From contig DFIE01000027.1 in NCBI GenBank assembly GCA_002372735.1, forward strand, positions 3,198 to 16,117: a stretch of 12,920 nucleotides of DNA, written 5' to 3'. The stretch is from Clostridiales bacterium UBA3705 (GTDB taxonomy: Bacteria; Bacillota_A; Clostridia; Oscillospirales; Oscillospiraceae). The notes under the pieces are model-generated. The model was not told the DNA's origin. It made no database searches and was given only the letters and a program-made list of their open reading frames with translations. Shown in pieces: positions 1-9,200 of the stretch. Numbering within the stretch: position 1 is the stretch's first letter; the number at the start of each line of letters is the position of its first letter. The position numbers and the translations under genes are program-made.

Positions 1-586
1 GCTCGGTGGACTCCACCGGCTGGGTATCGGTGGGTTCTGTCTCCACGGGCTCGGTCTCGACAGGATCGGTTTCCAGCTCCGCGGTCTCGGTCTCTATCTC
101 AGACAGCAGACGCAGCCGGGGCAGCGCCAGGGTGCCCGCGGGCATGGACAGCCGGATGGCGTCCTCCACCACCGCGGCGGTGGGCTGATACTCCTTGCCG
201 GTGAGAGATTTGTACTCCTTGTTGTCCTTGGCCAGCTCCTGCTCCAGCTTTTGGATTTCCAACTCCTTGCGCTTGAGCTGCAGATCGGTGAGGCTGGTGT
301 TGAACTCCATCAGCGCCTCGCCCTTGCGGACCTGCTGTCCCTCCTCCACCAGGAGCTTGGTGACCTCCTGGGTCTCGGAGAGGTAGACGGTCTGCAGCCG
401 GTCGGTACGGACCTCGCCGCTCAGGGTGTTTTCGCCATTGTAGCCGCCGTAGTCAATAAATTCCGACACGGCATATACGTTGGCGGGCTTTCGGCTCAGC
501 CGCAGGATCAAAAACAGCCCGCCCACCACCAGGGCCGCGCCCAGAAGGCTGACCAGGGGAATCAAAAGCTTCTTATGCGTTTTCAT
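1..586 (-). CDS. Membrane-anchored efflux adaptor (HlyD/MacA-like), C-terminus cut by window edge
   Basis: Periplasmic-adaptor-type subunit of an ABC efflux system, expected to sit outside the membrane and link the ATPase/permease to substrate. The 195 residues visible start with a basic N-terminus and one hydrophobic anchor (about residues 8-30). The first half of a lipoyl/biotinyl-like hairpin follows (about 68-96, with EEGQQVRKGEAL), then a charged helical stretch (about 98-125) like the start of the family's coiled-coil hairpin. After residue 163 the sequence becomes a Glu/Thr/Pro-rich run with PVETEP repeats, odd for this position because the second lipoyl half has not yet appeared. The ATG at 586 is chosen because GGAAAGGAGAG lies just upstream, inside the end of the ATPase gene, leaving only 2 nt between the two genes. 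The lack of a lipobox separates it from the adaptor at 1263-2594. Family assignment is good; substrate is unknown. Confidence 0.8.
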   Translation of the reverse strand, partial: MKTHKKLLIPLVSLLGAALVVGGLFLILRLSRKPANVYAVSEFIDYGGYNGENTLSGEVRTDRLQTVYLSETQEVTKLLVEEGQQVRKGEALMEFNTSLTDLQLKRKELEIQKLEQELAKDNKEYKSLTGKEYQPTAAVVEDAIRLSMPAGTLALPRLRLLSEIETETAELETDPVETEPVETEPTDTQPVESTE

Positions 587-588
587 GC

Positions 589-1266
589 TCAGCTCTCCTT
601 TCCGGTGTTCAGTCTGCCGTCTTTGATGCGGTAGATCTTTTTGGCACGATTGGCAATTTCCTGTTCATGAGTGATCATGATAATGGTGGTACCGGCGGCA
701 TTGAGCTTGTCAAACAGCTCCATGACCTGGTCGCCGGAGGCGGTGTCCAGGGCGCCGGTGGGCTCGTCGGCCAGCAGCAGGGTGGGATTGCCCGCCATGG
801 CCCGGGCAATGGCAATGCGCTGGCATTGGCCGCCGGAGAGCTGGTTGGGCAGGAACTTCATCCGCTCCTCCAGCCCCACGGTGCGCAGGACCTCCATAGC
901 CCGCTCCAGCCGCTCTTTTTTTGGCACGCCGGCATACATCAGGGGCAGCGCGACGTTTTCCATGGCGTTGAGCCGTGGCAGCAGATAGAAGCTTTGAAAC
1001 ACAAAGCCGATATATTTGTTGCGCAGCTCCGCCAGCTCGTCGTCCTTCTTCTTGCCCACGTCCTGGCCCTCCAGCAGGTAGGTGCCGGCGGAGGGCTGGT
1101 CCAGGCAGCCGATCAGGTTCATCAGGGTGGTTTTGCCGGAGCCGGAGGGGCCCATAATGGCCAGGTAGTCCCCCCGATCCACGGTGAAGGAGATGTCCTT
1201 CAGCACCGGAACCTCATTTTTGCCCCAGTAGTAGTGCTTGTAGATGCCCTGCATGGACAGAATCAT
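589..1266 (-). CDS. ABC transporter ATP-binding protein, MacB/LolD-type
   Basis: Cytoplasmic ATPase of a MacB-type exporter (225 residues, the usual length for a stand-alone domain). ATP hydrolysis would drive conformational change in a partner permease, not seen here and expected beyond the left edge. All catalytic motifs are present: Walker A GPSGSGKT (residues 39-46), Q-loop Gln91, signature LSGGQ (143-147), Walker B LLLADE (163-168) and switch His200. The residue after LSGGQ is Cys, where QQR is common (LSGGQCQR), a minor variant. The start ATG overlaps the TGA of the preceding adaptor gene as ATGA (1263-1266), implying translational coupling. The next adaptor begins 2 nt after its stop, so the three genes form one operon. 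MacB/LolD/YknY-type proteins carry antimicrobial peptides, lipoproteins or drugs; the sequence does not tell which. Confidence 0.93.
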   Translation of the reverse strand: MILSMQGIYKHYYWGKNEVPVLKDISFTVDRGDYLAIMGPSGSGKTTLMNLIGCLDQPSAGTYLLEGQDVGKKKDDELAELRNKYIGFVFQSFYLLPRLNAMENVALPLMYAGVPKKERLERAMEVLRTVGLEERMKFLPNQLSGGQCQRIAIARAMAGNPTLLLADEPTGALDTASGDQVMELFDKLNAAGTTIIMITHEQEIANRAKKIYRIKDGRLNTGKES

Positions 1267-2594
1267 CCCGCAGCACCTTCTTCCCCTTCACCCTCCACGG
1301 GTACGTCCTCATAGCCGGGCTCGGGCTCGCCCTCTTCAAAGCCGCCCTCAAACTCGCCCTCTTCAAATTCGCCTTCCCCGAAGTCGCCTTCGGAGCCGCC
1401 TTCCTCAAAGCCGCCTTCAAACTCGCCCTCGTTATCCGGGCCGGAGGAGAAATCCTCCTCGCTGTAGTAAACCACAGAGGCGCCCTGGACGCAGGTCTCG
1501 TCCGGGAAGGCAATGTAGTCCTCGGGGCTCAGGCCGCCGGTGACCACCCAGGCATCGGCATCGGGGTCATAGTCCCCCAGGGTGAGCTTCCGCTTTTCCA
1601 GCCGGTCCTTGCTGTTGGCCGCCCAGACCCAGGGGTCGGTTTCGGCGTCCTGGATAAACCAGGCAGGCAGGTACATCAGCTGCTCGTCCAGGTCGATCTG
1701 GCCGGGCTCAACGTAGACGTGCTGACCCAGCATCAGCCCCTCGTCGGAATCCAGGGCCACATAGAAGGGGTATTTGCTGGAGCGGGTCATCTCGTCGCCG
1801 CCGTCGTAATAGAAGTTGTTCTGGTCCTTCACCGGGTTGTCCCGGTCAATGCGCTCCACCGTGCCGGTCCAGGTGACGGTATCGTCCACCCGGGAGCGAA
1901 TGGTGACCTGGGTGCCCTCGCTGAGGGCGGCCATGTTCTGCTCGTTCACCGTGCCCTTGACGCGGAAGGAGCCGGTCTCGCTGACGGTCATAAAGGGCAG
2001 CGGGTTGCCGTTTTCATCGGTGCCGTCGGTCGTCTGGTTGATGGATTGGACCGTGCCGGTGACGGTGGAGCGGACCTCGGCATTCTCCAGCAGCTTTTGT
2101 ACCCGCTGGATTTCCTTCTCCTTGGCGGTGATGTTCAGCTTGGCCTCGGAGATGTCCACCTGGAGCTCCTGGATTTGCAGGGTATAATCCAGCTGGTCAG
2201 ACTTGGAGGCAGACTTCTTCTCCTTCTCCAGGCTCTCAATCTGGGCGGTTTTGGTCTCGATGGAGGCGTTGAGCTGCTCCAGCTCCAGCTGCTTCTTTTC
2301 CAGCTCCAGGGTGATGGTCTCGGTGTCATAGGCAAAGAGAATCTGGCCCTCGGTGACCTCGTCGCCCTCGGTGACCAGGATTTCCTTGATTTGCATATCC
2401 GGGTCCTTTTCCACGCTGACGGTCTGGCCGGCCTCTACAAGACCCGCAAAGCGATCCATCAGGCCCACAGAGCCGGTGCCGGTGATCAGCCCCACAGACT
2501 GCACCGAAACCGTTACATCGCTGTTGCTGCCGCAGCCGCTGAGCAGCGCCAGGAGCATCCCTGCCGCCAGCAGCACGCTGAGAATTCGTTTCAT
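1263..2594 (-). CDS. Lipoprotein efflux adaptor (HlyD/RND-adaptor family) with acidic Gly/Glu/Phe tail
   Basis: First gene of the efflux operon; a 443-residue extracytoplasmic adaptor anchored by lipid. The signal peptide ends in a lipobox LSGC, with lipidated Cys21 predicted. The first lipoyl half lies near residues 58-90 (VTEGDEVTEGQILF), a long charged coiled-coil hairpin at about 93-172, the second lipoyl half at 174-182 (RSTVTGTV), then a beta-barrel and membrane-proximal domain to about 380. This is the normal order for MacA/YknX-type adaptors. Residues 386-443 are an unusual low-complexity tail made almost only of Glu, Gly and Phe, containing a perfect ten-residue repeat (GEFEGGFEEG at 390-399 and 413-422). 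The start ATG at 2594 has an AGGGAGGAA ribosome site six bases upstream. The end overlaps the ATPase gene by 4 nt. Having a second adaptor in the same operon is uncommon. Substrate unknown. Confidence 0.88.
   Translation of the reverse strand: MKRILSVLLAAGMLLALLSGCGSNSDVTVSVQSVGLITGTGSVGLMDRFAGLVEAGQTVSVEKDPDMQIKEILVTEGDEVTEGQILFAYDTETITLELEKKQLELEQLNASIETKTAQIESLEKEKKSASKSDQLDYTLQIQELQVDISEAKLNITAKEKEIQRVQKLLENAEVRSTVTGTVQSINQTTDGTDENGNPLPFMTVSETGSFRVKGTVNEQNMAALSEGTQVTIRSRVDDTVTWTGTVERIDRDNPVKDQNNFYYDGGDEMTRSSKYPFYVALDSDEGLMLGQHVYVEPGQIDLDEQLMYLPAWFIQDAETDPWVWAANSKDRLEKRKLTLGDYDPDADAWVVTGGLSPEDYIAFPDETCVQGASVVYYSEEDFSSGPDNEGEFEGGFEEGGSEGDFGEGEFEEGEFEGGFEEGEPEPGYEDVPVEGEGEEGAAG
1266..1439 (-). 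repeat. Low-complexity repeats encoding the Glu/Gly/Phe tail of the lipoprotein adaptor
   Basis: On the minus strand this stretch is built from GAG/GAA, GGC and TTT/TTC codons. It encodes two identical ten-residue units (1398-1427 and 1329-1358) with degenerate copies between them (EGDFGEGEF, EGEFEEG). The repetition at DNA level suggests growth by slippage or unequal recombination. The tail is strongly acidic, with no visible transmembrane or catalytic features. Confidence 0.7.
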
Positions 2595-2641
2595 GGTTGG
2601 TTCCTCCCTTGATCTGGGCTTTCTTGCCTGTCATTGCGCCC

Positions 2642-2652
2642 ATCATATCATA
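2642..2652 (-). promoter_or_regulatory. Possible -10 region of the efflux operon promoter
   Basis: Reading the minus strand, two overlapping TATGAT hexamers lie about 50 nt upstream of the adaptor start codon and downstream of the preceding gene's terminator, where the operon promoter should be. No good -35 is present: about 16-17 nt upstream there is only a T-run (TTTTTTT). The assignment is tentative. Confidence 0.35.
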
Positions 2653-2716
2653 CTTTTGACGCGAAAAAAAGCCCCCAGTTCCGGAATTAAATACAAATTA
2701 AAGATTCCCCACCCCC

Positions 2717-2749
2717 AAAAAACGGGGCCGCTCCGGTGGAGCGGCCCCG
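2717..2749 (-). terminator. Rho-independent terminator of the giant surface-protein gene
   Basis: A perfect 12-bp stem (2723-2734 with 2738-2749, CGGGGCCGCTCC arms, 3-nt loop) is followed on the minus strand by six T (2722-2717). It begins 14 nt after the TAA of the giant gene. It separates that gene from the efflux operon, so the two same-strand units should be transcribed independently. Confidence 0.93.
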
Positions 2750-2763
2750 CAGGGTGGAATTGC

Positions 2764-3237
2764 TTAGCCCTCGGCCAGGAGGGTGAAGATCTGGAAGATG
2801 TAGGCGCTGTTGTTGTCACGCCAGCCGTAGGTGGTAAACCCGTTGTAGTACTCCAGATACTGGTTGGTGTTGCCGTTGTGGTTGGCCTTGGTGCTGTGGA
2901 TGGCCACAGTCTGGGCCGCGGCGTCCTTCACCTCCAGATCCCAGAGACTGTAATCGGTGGCAGCGTTCTCCAGGCTCATGGAGTTGCCCCCCTCGCCAGT
3001 GGTGAGGTACTTGCCGTCGGTAGTCTTGAGATAGAAGCTCTCGGTGTTGCCCTCGGGGTACTCCACGGTGTAGATCCCGGCCTGTTCGGCGGTGATAACA
3101 CCGGCGGAGACGGTGGCATTCACCGCAGCAACCTTGTTGTCGCTCAGGGTGTCGGCCATAGCCTTGCCGGAGGTGGGGTGGTAGACAATCACCTTGTCGC
3201 CGTTTTTCAGCGCAGTGGTCAGATTGTAGGCGCCGGG
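2764..3237 (-). repeat. Diverged third C-terminal copy of the ~150-residue beta module
   Basis: Encodes about residues 2754-2910. It shares with the two upstream copies the landmarks L-x-NGDKVIVYHPTS, DGKYLTT, DYSLWDLEV, QYLEYYN, TYGWRDNN and a final YIFQIF. Divergence from the other two is clear at protein level, so it is an older copy. It ends the protein with no further anchor. Confidence 0.85.
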
Positions 3238-6200
3238 CACGGCCACGGTCTTTTCAATGAGGCCGTCGATGGCATCCCGCAGGGCCTTTGCTGCAGCGTT
3301 GACCTCGGTCTGGGTTTTGCCGGGCTTGGCCAGGATGGCCTCGGCGTCCGCCAGGGCTCCGTTCAGGACTGCCACAGTCTCATCGGTGTACTTGGCGGCA
3401 TCCACAGCCTTGGCTTCGGCAATGGCAGCCTCCAGAGAGGTGGTGATCACCTCGGTCTCGGCCTTGATCTCGCCGTAGACGTAGAGCTGGAAGAGATAGG
3501 CGTTGTTGTTGTCCCGCCAGCCGTAGGTGGTGATGACGTCGTTGTAATACTCCAGGGCCTGGTCCTTATTCGTGCCGTTGTAGGAGGCGTTGGTGCTGTA
3601 GACGGCCACGGTGCCCTCTGCTGCGTCCAGAACCTTCAGGTTCCAGAGACTGTAGTCGTTGGGCTCGGTCTCCATGGACATGCCGTTGCCCTTCGCTGCT
3701 GTGGTCAGGTAGGTGCCGTCCGCCGCCTGAAGGGTGAAGCTGGTCTCGTCGGTGAACTTCACGGTGAAGACCTCGGCCTTGCCCTCGGCATCCCGGGTCA
3801 GCACGCCCTCGGCCACGGTCACCTGGGCGCCCTCAACGCCCTTGCCGCTGAGAATCTTGGTGACAGCCTTGGAGGAGGTGGGATGATAAATGACAACCTT
3901 GTCGCCGTCCGCAAGGGCGGTCTTCAGCTGGTAGCCGTACTCCACCTTGACTTCCTTGTACAGCTGGAAGAGATAGGCGTTGTTGTTGTCCCGCCAGCCG
4001 TAGGTGGTAATGACGTCGTTGTAATACTCCAGGGCCTGGTCCTTATTCGTGCCGTTGTAGGAGGCGTTGGTGCTGTAGACGGCCACGGTGCCCTCGGCTG
4101 CGTCCAGAACCTTCAGGTTCCACAGGCTGTAATCGTTGGGCTCGGTCTCCATGGACATGCCGTTGCCCTTCGCTGCAGTGGTCAGGTAGGTGCCGTCCGC
4201 CGCCTGAAGGGTGAAGCTGGTCTCGTCAGTGAACTTCACGGTGAAGACCTCGGCCTTGCCCTCGGCATCCCGGGTCAGCACGCCCTCGGCCACAGTCACC
4301 TGGGCGCCCTCAACGCCCTTGCCGCTGAGAACCTTGGTGACAGCCTTGGAGGAGGTGGGATGATAAATGACAACCTTGTCGCCGTCCTTCAGCTCGGTGG
4401 TCAGCTCATAGCGGACCTCCTCGGGCTCGGTGGGCTGGGGCTCCACGGGGGCGTCAGCCTCATCGGCAGACAGCGTGATGCGGGCACAGTTGCCGTCCCA
4501 CTGGCTGTACAGGCCCTCGGCCAGACGGGTGTTGAACAGGTCGGAGTTGAAGTAATTGATCAGCACCTCGTTGTCCAGCATACCGCCGTCGCGGAGGATC
4601 TTGCACTTCATGAACATGTTCAGGCCGTCGCCGCCCTCTTTGAGCATGTAGTTGTGAGAGGCCAGGGTATAGGTCTTTGCAAGGTCGATGGGCGCATACT
4701 CGCCGGTGGCCTTGTCCAGCACCTGCACATCGCCCACGCGGCGGGCGCCGGTCACGCCGGAGTACATCCCGGATGTGTCGGTGGTGACAGTGGAGGCCGT
4801 GCCGGTGTAGATGGTGTACTTCAGGCCGGAGACCTGGAGGAAGCCGCCGTTCTCGCCCTCGGGCAGGCCCTCCTCGTTGAGCTTCACGCTGCGGGAGGCC
4901 ATCTCCAGGGCGTCCACGATCTGCTGGCCGGTGGCTTCCACCACGACCAGCTCATTGCCGAAGGGGTGAACCTTGATGATGTGGTTAAAGGTGACCTTGC
5001 CTGCCTTGATGTCCTCGCGCACACCGCCGCCGTTGACAAAGGCGATGTCAGCGCCGGAGGCAGCCACATAAGCATCCGCGCACACGTCGCCCAGGTTGGT
5101 CTCCTGGTAGCGGACCGCACGGATCGGGTTGCCGCTGGCATCCAGCCGGTTGGGATTTGCTATGGTCAGATCAATGGGCAGATTCTCTACCACCACCTGG
5201 TTCAGCAGTTCTTCGTTCTCAGCCTCAAGGGCCTCGGCAAAGGCTTCCACATCGGCATCCTTGCCGTCAAAGTCCTTGCGGGAAACCAGCTCGGTCCGGA
5301 GTTCGCCGTCCTTGAAGATGGTGAGCTTGCCGATGTTGGCCAGCTTAGTGCCGGTGGAGCTGAGCAGAACCATTTCGCCCTTCTTGTTGGCCACGCTCTG
5401 GCTGGGAATCACAGAGTGGGAGTGGCCGTCCAGCACCACGTTGATGCCCTCAGTGTTGCGGATCACGTCGGTGGAGCGCCAGGGGGCAGAGGACTCGTCC
5501 ACGCCCAGGTGGGCCAGGGCGATCACGTAGTCGGCGCCTTCGGCCCTGGCAGCGTCGACCTCGGCCTGCACCGCTTCATAGAGCTTGGTGCCGTCCTTGT
5601 CGTTGCAGAAGTCGTAGATCCAGTTGCCCTCGGCATCCTGGAAATAGGTGGGAGTGGACTTTACCAGGGACTCCGGGGTGGTGATGCCCACATAGGCCAC
5701 CTTCACATCGCCGTAGCTGACCAGCTTGTAGCCGTCCAGGTCCACGGCGTTCTCATTGCCCTCGGGGCCGGTGTAGATCCAGTTGCAGGTGACGATGTCA
5801 AAGGCTGCCTGCTTGACCAGCTTGAGGATGTTATCCACGCCGTAGTCAAACTCGTGGTTGCCCAGGGTGGCGGCCTCGTAGCCCACCTTGTTCATGATCT
5901 TGATGATGCTCTCGCCCTTGGACAGAGAGCCGATGGCCTCGCCCTGGATGAAGTCGCCGGCATCCACCAGGCCCACGTGATTGTGGGTCTTTTCCATCTG
6001 GGTCTTGTAGGCAGCCAGGCCGGCATAGCCGAAGCTCTCTTCGGTGTTGTCAATGCCGCAGTGGACGTCGTTGGTGTAGAGGATGACCAGGTCGTTGAGA
6101 TTGTCCACGTCCATCTTGGAGAAGCGGAAAAGAATGGTGGCAACTTGGGCACGGGTGGTGTTATCCCGGGGCTTGAGATAGTCAACGCCGCTTACGGCCA

Positions 6201-9200
6201 CACCGCCGATCAGGCCCACAGCCACAGCCCACTGCATGGGCTCCTTGGCAAAGTTGCTGACGTCCGCCTGGTCGGGGAAGGAGGAGAGATCCTTCCGGGC
6301 GGAGACATCATAGCCCTGGTTGCGGGCAAAGCGCCAGATGAAGGTGGCAAGCTGCTCGCGGGTGACAGAGCCGTTGGGGTCAAAGCTGGTGGCAGACTTG
6401 CCGTTGGTGATTTCGTTCTGCACTGCCCAGAGCACGGGAGTGCCAAAGTAGCGATTGAGATCGACGTCGGTGAAGGGGTTGCTGCCGGTGGTTGCGGGCG
6501 AGCCGGCCAGCCGGTAGAGAATGGTAACCACCATGCCGCGGGTCAGGGTGTTGTTGGGGGCAAAGGTGGTGGGGCTCATACCGTTCATAATGCCGTTTTT
6601 CACCACATAGTCGATGCCCTCGTGGTACCAGGACTTGCGGTTCACGTCCTCATACTGCGCGCAGGGATCCTCGTAGACAAGAATCTCATCCCGGGCGCGC
6701 ACACGCAGACGCTTGATGTACAGGCTGGGATCCAAGTCGCCCACGGCGCCGTCTGCGCCGCCGCTGTTCTCGTCCACGTCCCGGGAGCCGATGCCCACGC
6801 CCTTGCACATCATGCCGACCTTGGCATCGGCCAGGGCGGTGGAGCCCTTTTGGATGTAGGAGTTGATGAACAGCAGGGCCTGCTCGCCGGAGCCGTCGTC
6901 CACGTAGATCTTATCCACCACGCCGGCGGTCTCATGGATTTCGGTGATTTTGCCCTCAACCTGCATCAGGTTGCCGATGTTGTCGTCGCTCATGGCCTGG
7001 GCGCAGGTGACGGGCTTGGGAGCAAGAACGTTCAGGTCGTTGGAAACGACCTTGATGGAGCCGTCGTAATCGGGGCTGAGGTTCAGCTCAATTTCGCCGC
7101 AGTAGTAGGTCACGGCGCCGTGGGCCTCCACCTCTTCGCCGATGTAGTAGTAGCCGGAGACCGGGAAGGCGTTGATGCCCCGGGTCTCGTCCTGGATGTA
7201 AATGCAGTCGAAGAAGGCGGTATCCTTGTCGTAGTCGGAGGCGTTGGAGGTGACCCAGCCGCGGATGGTGAACTGCTGCTCCTCCTTGCCCTTGTGGACG
7301 TCGGCAATGGGGGTGATGGTCTCGGCAGCATCGCCGTTCTTGATGTAGTCCAGGATGTTGCAGACCAGGCCGTAGTTCTCGTACTGCTCATTGGCGGGGG
7401 TGCCGACCTTCAGGTCGTAGTTGGAGATGAAGCAGGCGCCGGCGCACACCAGGAAGCCGCCGCCGGCCAGATCCTCATAGGTCACCAGGGAGAACTCGTC
7501 CTTCTTGGCCATGACGGTACCCTCCTCCTCGTAGCTGGGCTCGAAGGAGGAGCCGGTGAAGTAGTTGCCGGGGTGGCCGGGATAGCCCTTGTAGCAGGAG
7601 ATCCAGGTGCTGGGATAGGGGGCGATCAGGGTGGTGACGTTGGCCTCCTCGCCGGGCAGGGTGACAATGCCGGTGCCGTTGTAGAACTGGTACTCGCCAT
7701 TGGAGGAGGCGAAGATGCCGGTGGTGAACAGGTGGCTGCCCACCAGGCCCTTGCCGGCAAAGTTGATGCGGTAGGCCTCGTTGGCCTTCTTGTCGTTGTC
7801 TACCACGATGCCGCGGACAAACCGGGTCTTGGCGCCGATGGCCTCGTTGACCAGGTTGGACAGGTTGGCGGAGGCGTACTTGTAGGTGTCAAACTGGTCG
7901 CCCTCGCCGGGCTCGGTGTAGTCGTAGCGGTCAGACTTGGACAGGTTGATGATGTTGCCGCCGTTGTCAGCGTAGTCCTTCAGCGCGTCCAGCTCCTCGG
8001 CAGTCCAGACGGTGGGAGCAACGGAATCACTGACTCTGGGCACGGTGAGCACCACGGCCTTGTATTTGGCCAGGTTCTCCTTGGTCATCTTGCCGGCTTC
8101 AATGTACTCGCAGATGATGCCGCGCTCGGCGCAGATTTGGATGAAGGAGCCCTCGTTGCCGGCGTAGTCACCGGAGACGTAGAAGTTGGTGTGGCCCTTG
8201 TCCAGACCAATGTAGGTCATGAGCTCGGGCGGATAGGAGGTCTCGGTGATCTCCTTCTGGAAGGTCTGGGTCTTGCCCTTGAATTCAAAGGTAAAGCTGA
8301 CGGTGATGGTATAGGTCTTGGTTGCGGAGGGATCGGTGGTAGCGGGGGTGTAGGGAACGGTGAGAACCTCATTGCTGCCGGGGGCCACTTCCTTGTTCAG
8401 GTCGGTCTCCGCCTTGACCACCACGCCGTCGGCGGTGACGGTCCAGGCCTTGAGGGTGACGGGCTCGGTTTCGGAGCCGTTGGTCAGGGTGGCGATGATG
8501 TTCTCCTCCACGCCCTGGGCGGCCACGGCGGCGCTGGTCTCCAGCTCGGCGGCCACAGGCACGGATTCCTGGATCCAGATGGGGGCGGTAACTGCAATGT
8601 CGCCGTCGTCCTCAACGACCTTGATGTAGAAGTAGCCGGAAAGCAGCTTGCCCTCTGCATCCTTGGTGTTGAAGGTGTAGTTCTCTCTGAACTCCCTGGC
8701 GTCAACGCTGAATTCCTTCAGCACAGAGGCACCCTCGCCGATGATCTGTACCTTGTCGATTTTTTCGTTGTCGGGCTCGCTGATGTTCAGCATGAAGGTG
8801 ACCTGGTCAGGCTGGTTGTCCTCGTCGATGGGGGCGATGTCGCCCAGCTGATAGGTTTCGCCGTTGGCCTCGAGCTCGTAGTAGATCTCCAGGTTCTGGT
8901 CCTCGGTGGAGTAAATGCGGCGGGCATCCAGGGCGCGGTAAATGCCGATCTCAGAGAAGTCGTCGGTGAGAACGACGTCGCGGCAGGTGTTGGAATCACC
9001 CCAATTGCCCTTGTGGTTGTCCTGGTTGTTGGTGGGGCCCACGTGCCAGCCCATGGCCAGGGCCATGTCGTACTGCTCGTAGGAGGGGAAGTAGCTGGAG
9101 CCGCCCACCTTGCCCTCGCCGTTGCCGACCTCAACCAGGTTCAGCACGTCGTCGCGCCGGGCGGTGTAGCCCATAAAGTTGCCGAAGTTGCCGAAGGTCT

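Noticed and set aside
667..1314. Long plus-strand frame opposite the ATPase gene
   Set aside because: It is antisense to a gene with all ABC motifs intact; its Gly/Gln/His-rich product resembles no protein.
3481..4404. Repeats as a mobile element or CRISPR array
   Set aside because: The repeats are long, in frame, encode a protein module and have no spacers, inverted ends or transposase.
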